Shown here piece by piece: positions 56,960-64,000 of a stretch of DNA of 64,000 nt; position 1 is the stretch's first letter, and every line of letters starts with the position of its first letter. The stretch covers positions 62,001-126,000 of the forward strand of contig NZ_CP033324.1 of assembly GCF_003710085.1 (NCBI RefSeq), read 5' to 3'. This DNA comes from Nocardioides pantholopis (GTDB lineage Bacteria > Actinomycetota > Actinomycetes > Propionibacteriales > Nocardioidaceae). A program made the translations under genes and the position numbers. The notes under the pieces are model-generated. The model was not told where the DNA came from, made no database searches, and worked only from the letters and a program-made list of their open reading frames with translations.

Positions 56960-59900
56960 GTGACCCTGCACCTCCACCGCGCCGCCCGCACCGACGTGCT
57001 GGCCGACGCGCTGGCCGGGATGCTCGCCTCCCCGCTCGCGGACCCGTTCGCCGCGGAGGTCGTGGTGGTGCCGACCCGCGGCATCGAGCGGTGGCTCAGC
57101 CAGCGGCTCTCCCACCACCTGGGCGCCGGTCCGGGCGGCGGCGACGGCGTCTGCGCCGGTGTCGACTTCCGCGCGCCCTGGTCGCTCTTCGCCGACGTCG
57201 TCGGCACCCGCGAGACGGACCCGTGGGCGCCGGAGGCACTGGTGTGGCCGCTGCTGGCCGCGATCGACGACAGCCTCGACGAGGGCTGGGCCCGGCCGCT
57301 GGCCCGCCACCTCGGCCACGGCCTGGCCGGTGAGGAGGCCGACCTGCGCCACGGCCGGCGCTTCGCCGTGGCCCGCCGCCTCGCGCACCTCTTCGCGTCG
57401 TACGCCGTCCAGCGGCCCGCCCTGGTCACGGACTGGGCCGCCGGCCGGGACACCGACGGGCGCGGGCGGGCGCTGCCGAGCGACCTGGCCTGGCAGCCCG
57501 AGCTGTGGCGGCGGGTGGCCGCGCGGGTCGACGCCCCCGCCCCGCAGGTGCGGCTGGCCGAGACCGTGGCCCGGCTGCGGGAGGACCCCGACGCCGTCGA
57601 CCTGCCCGACCGGCTCTCGCTGTTCGGGCACACTCGGCTGCCGACGACGGAGGCCGCACTGCTCGGCGCGCTGGGCCACCACCGCGACGTGCACCTGTGG
57701 CTGCCGCACCCCTCGGCCGCCCTGTGGGACGCGCTGCGGGAGTCCGGGGTCCCCGAGGCGAGCGCCGTCGACCGGCGCGAGGACCGCACCCACCGGGTCG
57801 TGGGCCATCCGCTGCTCTCCACGCTCGGTCGGGACGTCCGGGAGCTGCAGCGCACCCTGGCGACGGTCCCCGCCGTCGACGTCGCGGAGGGGCCCGACCC
57901 GGCGACCCCGGAGACCCTGCTGGGCTGGCTCCAGCAGGACCTGCGGGCGAACGCCCTCGGGTCGGCGGCGGCCCGGCCGCTGCGTGCCGAGGACCGCTCC
58001 GTGCAGGTGCACGCCTGCCACGGCACTGCCCGCCAGGTCGACGTCCTGCGGGAGGTCCTGCTCGGGCTGCTCGCCGACGACCCGACGCTCGAGCCCCGCG
58101 ACGTGCTGGTGATGTGCCCCGACATCGAGACGTTCGCGCCGCTGATCTCCGCCGGCTTCGGCCTCGGCGACATCACCGGCGAGCAGGGCCACCCCGCGCA
58201 CCGGCTGCGGGTCCGGCTGGCCGACCGCGCGCTGACCCGCACCAACCCGCTCCTCTCGGTCGCCGAGCGGCTCCTCGATCTCGCCGGCGGACGGGCCGGC
58301 GCCGGCGACGTGCTCGACCTCGCGCACGCCGAGCCGGTGCGCCGGCGGTTCGGCTTCCGCGACGACGACCTCCAGCAGCTCACCGACTGGGTCCGCACCG
58401 CCGGCGTGCGCTGGGCCTTCGACGCCGAGCACCGCGCCGAGTACGGCCTGTCCTCCTACGTCGCCAACACCTGGCGCTTCGGCCTGGACCGGCTGCTCGC
58501 CGGCGTGGCGATGTCCGAGGACACCGGCACCTGGCTGGACCGCACGCTCCCGATCGACGACGTGGGCAGCGGCCAGGTCGAGCTGGCCGGCCGGCTGACC
58601 GAGTACGTCGACCGGCTCCGCTCGGTCACCGACCGCCTGGTCGGCAGCCACCCGCTCGAGCACTGGCTGGAGGTGCTCGGCGAGGGCGTCGACGCGCTGA
58701 CGGCGGTGCCGTCCAGCGAGTCCTGGCAGACCGGGCAGGTCCAGCGCGAGCTGGGCCGGGTCCGGGAGGCCGCGGCCGGCCTGGGCACCACGTCGATGCG
58801 GCTCCCGGACGTCCGGGCGCTGCTGGCCGACCGGTTCGCGGGCCGGCCCACCCGCGCCAACTTCCGCACCGGCACGCTCACGGTCTGCACGATGGTCCCG
58901 ATGCGCTCGGTGCCGCACCGCGTGGTCTGCCTGCTCGGCCTCGACGACGGGGTCTTCCCCCGCACCGGCGCGGTGGACGGCGACGACGTCCTCGCCCGCG
59001 ACCCGCTGGTCGGGGAGCGGGACCCGCGCAGCGAGGACCGCCAGCTCTTCCTCGACGCGATCCTGGCCGCCACCGAGCACCTCGTGGTCACCTACACCGG
59101 CGCCAACGAGTACTCCGGTCAGCCGCGCCCGCCCGCCGTACCCCTCGGCGAGCTGCTCGACACCCTCGACCTGACGGCGACCGCCCCCGCCGGCACGGTG
59201 GCCGAGGCCGTCACCGTGCGGCACCCGCTCCAGCCGTTCGACGTCCGCAACCTGGTTCCCGGCGCGCTGGTGCCCGGCACGCCGTTCACGTTCGACCGGG
59301 CGGCGCTGGCCGGTGCGCGGGCCGCGGCCGGCGAGCGGCACCCGGCCCCCGCCTTCCTCACCGGGCCGCTGCCCCCGGCGCCGCCCGCCGACGTCTCGCT
59401 CGACGACCTCGTCGCCTTCTTCTCCCGCCGCGGCGGGCCGGTCCAGGGGTTCCTCTCCCGCCAGCGCCTCGACGTGGCGCTGCCGTTCGAGGAGAAGCCG
59501 CTCGACGACGGGCTCCCGGTCGAGGTCGACCAGCTGGTCCAGTGGCAGGTCGGCGACCGGGTGCTGCGCGACCTGCTCGGCGGCCTGGACGTCGAGCAGG
59601 CCCGCCAGCAGGAGTGGCGACGCGGGGTGCTCCCGCCCGGCATGCTCGGCTGGCGGATCCTCGGCGACCTGCTGATGCGTGCCGAGCCGCTGGCGGCCGC
59701 TGCCCGCGAGCGCCGGACCCGCCCGCCCCGCGCGGTCGAGGTCGACGTCGACCTCGGCCACGGGCGCCGGCTGCGGGGCACCGTCCCCGACGTGTACGGC
59801 GACCGCCTGGTGCCGGTGTCCTACTCCCGCCTCAGCGCCACCGCCCGGCTGCAGTCCTGGCTGCGGCTGCTGGCGCTGGCCGCGACCGACGAGGACCAGG

Positions 59901-60334
59901 CCTGGACGGCCCACACCGTCGGCCGGCCGACCAACAGCCGCTCCCGGGAGACCTTCGCGGTCTCGCTGCTCGGGCCGCTCGACCACACAGCGGTCACCGT
60001 GCTGCGCGACCTGGTGGCCCTGCGCGACCGGGGCCTCGACGAGCCGCTGCCGCTGCCGCTGAAGGCCTCGCTGGCCTACGCCCGGACCCGGCGTACCCAC
60101 GCCACCGCCGACGAGGCGGTCCTCAAGGCCGGCTGGGACTGGCGCGACGGCCGGTTCGAGGGGGAGCAGTCGCTGCCGGCGCACCGGGTGGTCTGGGGTC
60201 GCGGCGCGCCGCTGCCCGGCCTGGACGCGGCCCCCCGCGAGGGCGAGGAGTTCCCCGGCGAGACGACCCGGTTCGGCGCGCTCGCGCTGCGGCTGTGGAG
60301 CCCGCTGCTGGTGGCCGAGCAGGGGAGCTGGTGA
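56960..60334 (+). CDS. recC: Exodeoxyribonuclease V subunit gamma
   Basis: A 1124-residue RecC, the scanning subunit of the RecBCD helicase-nuclease that processes double-strand breaks and recognises Chi. N-terminal LHLHRAARTDVLADALAGMLASPLADPFAAEVVVVPTRGIERWLSQRLS, TRGIERWL, and central motifs VQVHACHGTARQVDVLREVLLGLLADDPTLEPRDVLVMCPDIE and VCLLGLDDGVFPRTGAVDGDDVL are typical. GTG 56960 is preferred over GTG 56930, because homology starts at TLHLHRA and an AATGCT lies 7 nt upstream. It is the first gene of recC-recB-recD, with overlapping stops and starts. Confidence 0.95.
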   Translation: MTLHLHRAARTDVLADALAGMLASPLADPFAAEVVVVPTRGIERWLSQRLSHHLGAGPGGGDGVCAGVDFRAPWSLFADVVGTRETDPWAPEALVWPLLAAIDDSLDEGWARPLARHLGHGLAGEEADLRHGRRFAVARRLAHLFASYAVQRPALVTDWAAGRDTDGRGRALPSDLAWQPELWRRVAARVDAPAPQVRLAETVARLREDPDAVDLPDRLSLFGHTRLPTTEAALLGALGHHRDVHLWLPHPSAALWDALRESGVPEASAVDRREDRTHRVVGHPLLSTLGRDVRELQRTLATVPAVDVAEGPDPATPETLLGWLQQDLRANALGSAAARPLRAEDRSVQVHACHGTARQVDVLREVLLGLLADDPTLEPRDVLVMCPDIETFAPLISAGFGLGDITGEQGHPAHRLRVRLADRALTRTNPLLSVAERLLDLAGGRAGAGDVLDLAHAEPVRRRFGFRDDDLQQLTDWVRTAGVRWAFDAEHRAEYGLSSYVANTWRFGLDRLLAGVAMSEDTGTWLDRTLPIDDVGSGQVELAGRLTEYVDRLRSVTDRLVGSHPLEHWLEVLGEGVDALTAVPSSESWQTGQVQRELGRVREAAAGLGTTSMRLPDVRALLADRFAGRPTRANFRTGTLTVCTMVPMRSVPHRVVCLLGLDDGVFPRTGAVDGDDVLARDPLVGERDPRSEDRQLFLDAILAATEHLVVTYTGANEYSGQPRPPAVPLGELLDTLDLTATAPAGTVAEAVTVRHPLQPFDVRNLVPGALVPGTPFTFDRAALAGARAAAGERHPAPAFLTGPLPPAPPADVSLDDLVAFFSRRGGPVQGFLSRQRLDVALPFEEKPLDDGLPVEVDQLVQWQVGDRVLRDLLGGLDVEQARQQEWRRGVLPPGMLGWRILGDLLMRAEPLAAAARERRTRPPRAVEVDVDLGHGRRLRGTVPDVYGDRLVPVSYSRLSATARLQSWLRLLALAATDEDQAWTAHTVGRPTNSRSRETFAVSLLGPLDHTAVTVLRDLVALRDRGLDEPLPLPLKASLAYARTRRTHATADEAVLKAGWDWRDGRFEGEQSLPAHRVVWGRGAPLPGLDAAPREGEEFPGETTRFGALALRLWSPLLVAEQGSW

Positions 60335-60336
60335 GC

Positions 60337-63300
60337 ATGCAGACGGACCAGAGCGACCAGACGGACCAGCCGGGGGCCGCGGTGGCGCCGTTCGACCTGA
60401 CCGGCGAGCTGCCCGGCGTCGGCACCACCCTGCTCGAGGCGAGCGCCGGCACCGGCAAGACCTTCACCGTGGGCGGGCTGGTCACCCGCTACGTCGCCGA
60501 GGGCGTGGCCGCGCTCGAGGAGATGCTGGTGATCACCTTCGGCCGGGCCGCCAGCCAGGAGCTGCGCGAGCGGGTCCGCGACCAGCTCGTCGAGGCGGAG
60601 CGGGCGCTGGGCGACCCCGCGTCGGCGAACCGCGACAACGCGGTCGTGATGCACCTGCTGGCCGCGGGGGAGGACGCCCGGGCCACGATGCGCCGGCGAC
60701 TGCGTGACGCGCTCGCGTCCTTCGACGCCGCCACGATCGCGACCACCCACCAGTTCTGCCAGCTGGTGCTGCGCTCGCTGGGGGTGGCCGGCGACACCGA
60801 CTCCGGCGCGGAGCTGGTCGACAACCTCGACGACCTGGTGGTGGAGGTCGTCGACGACCTCTACCTCCAGCGCTTCGGCCACCTGCGCGAGCGGCCGCCG
60901 TTCGACCGGACCTGCGCCCTCTCCCTGGGCCGCCGGGTCGTCGGCGACCCGCAGGCCGTGCTCGCCCCCGCCGACGACCCCGCGAGCGCCGCCGGGGCCC
61001 GGGTGGCGTTCGGCCAGGCGGTGCGCGAGGAGGTCGACCGGCGCAAGCGCCGCCGGGGCGTCCTCAGCTACGACGACCTGCTGGTCCGGCTCGCCGCGGC
61101 GCTGGAGGACGACGAGGCGCCGGCCCGGGCGCGGATGCGCGAGCGGTGGCGGGTGGTGCTGGTCGACGAGTTCCAGGACACCGACCCGGTGCAGTGGCAG
61201 GTGCTGGACCGCGCGTTCAGCGGCCACGCCCGGATGGTGCTCATCGGCGACCCCAAGCAGGCCATCTACGCCTTCCGGGGCGGCGACGTGGTCACCTACC
61301 TCGCCGCGGCCCGCACCGCCACCACCCAGGCGACCCTCAACACCAACTGGCGCAGCGACGCCGGGCTCGTGGAGCGCCTGCAGGTCGTGCTGCGCGGCGC
61401 GGCGCTCGGGCACCCGGAGATCGTGGTGCGCGACGTCGTCGCCCACCACGAGGGCCCGCGGCTGCGCGGTGCCCCGTCCACCGCGCCGTTCCGGCTGCGC
61501 CGGGTCCCGCGCGACGGCTTCCGCCTCAAGAAGGGCCTGATCGGGACGCCCGACGCCCGGGAGGCGATCGCCGAGGACTGCGCCGCCGACATCGCCGAGC
61601 TGCTCGGCTCGGGCGCGACCTGGTGCGACGCGCCCCTGGAGGCGCGCCAGGTCGCCGTCCTCGTCGGGGTGCGCGACCACGGCCTGCTCGTGCAGCGGGC
61701 GCTGGCCCGCCGCGGCGTGGCGGCCGTGCTGGCCGGTGGCGGTCACGTCTTCTCGACCCCCGCGGCCGAGCAGTGGCTGACCCTCCTGGAGGCGCTGGAG
61801 CAGCCGCACCGCTCCGGGCTGGTCCGGGCCGCCGCGCTCACCAGCTTCTTCGGCCACACGACCGCCGAGCTCGACGCCGGTGGCGAGCGGCTGACCGGCC
61901 GGGTCGCCGACGCCCTGCGCGGGTGGGCGCTGCTGCTGCGCGGGCGTGGCGTCGCGGCCCTGATGGAGGCGGCCGAGGAGCGCGGCCTGAGCGCACGCGT
62001 GCTCGGCACCGTCGACGGCGAGCGGCTGCTGACCGACCTGCGCCACCTCACCCAGCTCCTGCACGAGCTCGCGACCCGCGAGCAGCTCGGCCTCACGGCC
62101 CTGCTGGCCTGGTTCCGCGAGGAGCAGCGCCGCACGACCGCCACCGAGCGGCCGCGGCGGCTCGACTCCGACGCGGCGGCGGTGCAGATCGTCACCGTGC
62201 ACGGCAGCAAGGGGCTTCAGTACCCCGTCACCTACCTGCCCTTCGCCTACCAGACCTTCGAGTTCCCCACCGAGGTCGCGCTGTTCCACGACGACACCGG
62301 CCGGCGCACCCTCGACGTCAGCGGCTCCGGCCCGGGATGGGAGGCCAACCTGGCCTGCCACCGGGCGGAGGAGGCCGGCGAGGAGCTGCGCGACCTCTAC
62401 GTCGCGCTGACCCGGGCCCAGGGTCAGGTGGTCGCGTGGTGGGCGCCCACGTTCAACACCAAGATCGGCGGGCTGCACCGGCTGCTGTTCGGCCGGCGAC
62501 CCGGCACCCCCGAGGTCCCCGACGCCCAGGACGTGCGCGACGACGAGCACGCCGCGCGGGTGCTGGGCATGCTCGCGGAGCTCGGCGGCCCGGTCCCGGA
62601 GCTCGCCGAGCCGGCCGACTCCCAAGCCCCGGAGCGCCCGGGCCGCCCCGGTGCGCTCGCCGCGCGCCGTTTCGACCGCACCGTCGACACCGACTGGCGG
62701 CGCACGTCGTACTCCGGGCTGATCCGGATCGAGGAGGAGCAGGCCGCCGGGCCGGGCGGCGCTGTCGGCAGCGAGCCGGAGGTCGCCGGCCTCGAGGACG
62801 AGCCGCCCGCGCCCGACCCCGGCCTCGGTGCCGCCGGGGCCGCCCTCGACCCGGCCGCGTCGGTCCCGTCCCCGATGGCGGACCTGCCTGCGGGAGCCGG
62901 GTTCGGCAGCCTGGTCCACGCGGTGCTCGAGCACACCGACCCGGAGGCCCCCGACCTGCGCGCGGAGCTGCGCCGCCACGTCGCCGAGCAGCTGGCCTGG
63001 TGGCCGGCGGAGGTGGGCGTCGACGCGCTGGCCGAGTCCCTGGTGCCGCTCCACGAGACCCCCTTCGGTCCGCTCGCGCCCGGCTGGACGCTGGGCCGGG
63101 TGCCGCTGCGCGACCGGCTGCGCGAGCTGGAGTTCGAGCTGCCGCTGGCCGGCGGCGACGTGCGGGACCGGACCGGTCGCAGCGAGGTGCTGCTGCGCGA
63201 CCTCGCGCCGCTGCTGCGCCGGCACCTGGCCGCCGACGACCCGCTCGCGCCGTACGCCGACCGGCTCGAGACCCGGCCGCTGGGCGACCAGCCGCTGCGC

Positions 63301-63711
63301 GGCTACCTCTCCGGCTCCGTCGACGCGGTGCTCCGCCTGGCCACCGAGGACGGCCCGCGCTTCCTCGTCGTGGACTACAAGACCAACATGCTCGGCGAGC
63401 CCGGCCGCCCGCTCACCGCGGCCGACTACGCGCCGCCGCTGCTGGCCGGTGCGATGCTGCACTCCCACTACCCGCTTCAGGCGATGCTCTACTGCGTCGT
63501 CGCGCACCGCTACCTGCGCTGGCGGCTGCCCGGCTACGACCCGGACATCCACCTGGCCGGGGTGCTCTACCTCTACGTCCGCGGCATGTGCGGCGCGGAC
63601 ACCCCGACCGTCGACGGCTGCCCGTCGGGGGTCTTCGGGTGGCGTCCGCCAGCGTCCCTGGTCACCGCGCTGTCCGACGTGCTCGACGGCGTACGGGAGG
63701 AGGGCGCGTGA
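60337..63711 (+). CDS. recB: Exodeoxyribonuclease V subunit beta
   Basis: A 1124-residue RecB with an SF1A helicase and a nuclease. Walker A is LLEASAGTGKTFTVGGLVTRY near residue 35. Motif II is VVLVDEFQDTDPVQWQVLD, motif III is MVLIGDPKQAIYAFRGGDV, motif V is VTVHGSKGLQYPVTYLPF, and motif VI is LYVALTRAQGQVVAWW. The C-terminal nuclease is present: FGSLVHAVLEHTD, FLVVDYKTNMLG with the Asp-x-Lys, and YPLQAMLYCVVAHRYL. ATG 60337 is chosen; GTG 60331 overlapping the recC stop is an alternative. Confidence 0.96.
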   Translation: MQTDQSDQTDQPGAAVAPFDLTGELPGVGTTLLEASAGTGKTFTVGGLVTRYVAEGVAALEEMLVITFGRAASQELRERVRDQLVEAERALGDPASANRDNAVVMHLLAAGEDARATMRRRLRDALASFDAATIATTHQFCQLVLRSLGVAGDTDSGAELVDNLDDLVVEVVDDLYLQRFGHLRERPPFDRTCALSLGRRVVGDPQAVLAPADDPASAAGARVAFGQAVREEVDRRKRRRGVLSYDDLLVRLAAALEDDEAPARARMRERWRVVLVDEFQDTDPVQWQVLDRAFSGHARMVLIGDPKQAIYAFRGGDVVTYLAAARTATTQATLNTNWRSDAGLVERLQVVLRGAALGHPEIVVRDVVAHHEGPRLRGAPSTAPFRLRRVPRDGFRLKKGLIGTPDAREAIAEDCAADIAELLGSGATWCDAPLEARQVAVLVGVRDHGLLVQRALARRGVAAVLAGGGHVFSTPAAEQWLTLLEALEQPHRSGLVRAAALTSFFGHTTAELDAGGERLTGRVADALRGWALLLRGRGVAALMEAAEERGLSARVLGTVDGERLLTDLRHLTQLLHELATREQLGLTALLAWFREEQRRTTATERPRRLDSDAAAVQIVTVHGSKGLQYPVTYLPFAYQTFEFPTEVALFHDDTGRRTLDVSGSGPGWEANLACHRAEEAGEELRDLYVALTRAQGQVVAWWAPTFNTKIGGLHRLLFGRRPGTPEVPDAQDVRDDEHAARVLGMLAELGGPVPELAEPADSQAPERPGRPGALAARRFDRTVDTDWRRTSYSGLIRIEEEQAAGPGGAVGSEPEVAGLEDEPPAPDPGLGAAGAALDPAASVPSPMADLPAGAGFGSLVHAVLEHTDPEAPDLRAELRRHVAEQLAWWPAEVGVDALAESLVPLHETPFGPLAPGWTLGRVPLRDRLRELEFELPLAGGDVRDRTGRSEVLLRDLAPLLRRHLAADDPLAPYADRLETRPLGDQPLRGYLSGSVDAVLRLATEDGPRFLVVDYKTNMLGEPGRPLTAADYAPPLLAGAMLHSHYPLQAMLYCVVAHRYLRWRLPGYDPDIHLAGVLYLYVRGMCGADTPTVDGCPSGVFGWRPPASLVTALSDVLDGVREEGA

Positions 63712-64000
63712 TCGAGCGCTTCGAGGTCGAGGACCGGTACGACGCACGGCTGGCGGCGGGCGCCACCGGCCTGCTGCGCGCGTTCAACCAGGGCGGGGCG
63801 ATCACGGCGGCCGACGTCCATGTGGCCACCCGGCTCGGGGAGCTGACCGGCACTGCCGACGAGGAGGTCCGGCTCGCGATCGCGCTCGCGGTCCGCGCCG
63901 CCCGGCACGGCTCAGTCTGCGTCGACCTCGCCGCGACAGCGGCGCTCGGTGCGGCCGACGAGGGCGACCCGCTGCCGTGGCCGGCCGCCGAGGGCTGGCT
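63708..64000 (+). CDS. recD: Exodeoxyribonuclease V subunit alpha, 5' part
   Basis: The first 97 residues of RecD, cut by the window edge. GTG 63708 overlaps the recB stop (GTGA). The N-terminal domain FNQGGAITAADVHVATRLGELTGTADEEVRLAIALAVRAARHGSVCVDL matches the RecD N-terminal region that contacts RecB and RecC; the SF1B helicase motifs lie beyond position 64000. The assignment is helped by the recC-recB context. Confidence 0.9.
   Translation, partial: MIERFEVEDRYDARLAAGATGLLRAFNQGGAITAADVHVATRLGELTGTADEEVRLAIALAVRAARHGSVCVDLAATAALGAADEGDPLPWPAAEGW

Noticed and set aside
60337..63711. AddAB/AdnAB-type nuclease instead of RecBCD
   Set aside because: Three genes are present in recC-recB-recD order with a scanning RecC-like first subunit and a RecD start, which does not fit the two-subunit AddAB or AdnAB systems.

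Overview
The window is a 64-kb piece of a very GC-rich actinobacterial chromosome. A Nocardioides-like member of the Propionibacteriales is my best guess. This rests on pervasive GC/GTG codon use, a Bpa-type proteasome activator, a DUF5926 SEC-C protein, a GTP-dependent PEP carboxykinase, an Aat transferase, and a recurrent leaderless promoter signature (TAnnnT followed 6-7 nt later by ATG/GTG) in front of many genes. The genus is an inference; the phylum-level call is firm.

Left part (1-11.8 kb): methionine genes metX (cut by the edge) and metY on the minus strand; an MBL-fold hydrolase divergent from a leucine-catabolism operon (methylcrotonyl-CoA carboxylase beta, alpha, HMG-CoA lyase) with an 18-bp palindrome overlapping its promoter; then a tightly coupled trio of two sulfotransferase-like genes and a divergent middle gene. 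11.8-38 kb is ordinary chromosome: Aat, rhodanese, an Fpg/Nei glycosylase, an AAA ATPase, GDPD, a cyclic-nucleotide-binding protein coupled to a class III cyclase, arginine deiminase, a GDT1-family exporter, LarC/LarB, prephenate dehydratase, a PAP2-diacylglycerol kinase fusion, SerS, two HAD hydrolases, Bpa, MobA, a nitrilase-family amidase, a free biotinyl domain and two tRNA-Ser genes. A 76-bp nested palindrome lies at 30.05 kb. At 38.2-39.4 kb a 42-residue secreted peptide gene converges on a TrmB/LuxR-type regulator.

41.6-49.9 kb is an integrated genomic island. The intact tRNA-Arg(ACG) gene is at its left end. A perfect 53-bp copy of the tRNA 3' half (anticodon stem to just past the 3' end) marks the right end, 8,247 bp away. 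Next to the tRNA lie an excisionase-like and an integrase reading frame, both broken by frameshifts, so the island appears immobilised. The cargo is a lipoprotein, a cold-shock-domain remnant, and a TetR - MFS exporter - F420/NADP oxidoreductase-like - (broken flavin reductase) - LLM monooxygenase block. Three copies of a GC-rich palindrome probably serve as operators. A frameshifted DUF6228 gene ends the island. The displaced chromosomal tRNA terminator sits just right of the right repeat.

50-64 kb: a lysine-rich secreted Ig-like protein, an ABC exporter pair with a TetR gene, a secreted SGNH esterase, a PcaL-like fusion whose hydrolase half has lost its nucleophile Ser and catalytic His, a universal stress protein, a PGPGW membrane protein, and the recC-recB-recD operon running off the right edge.
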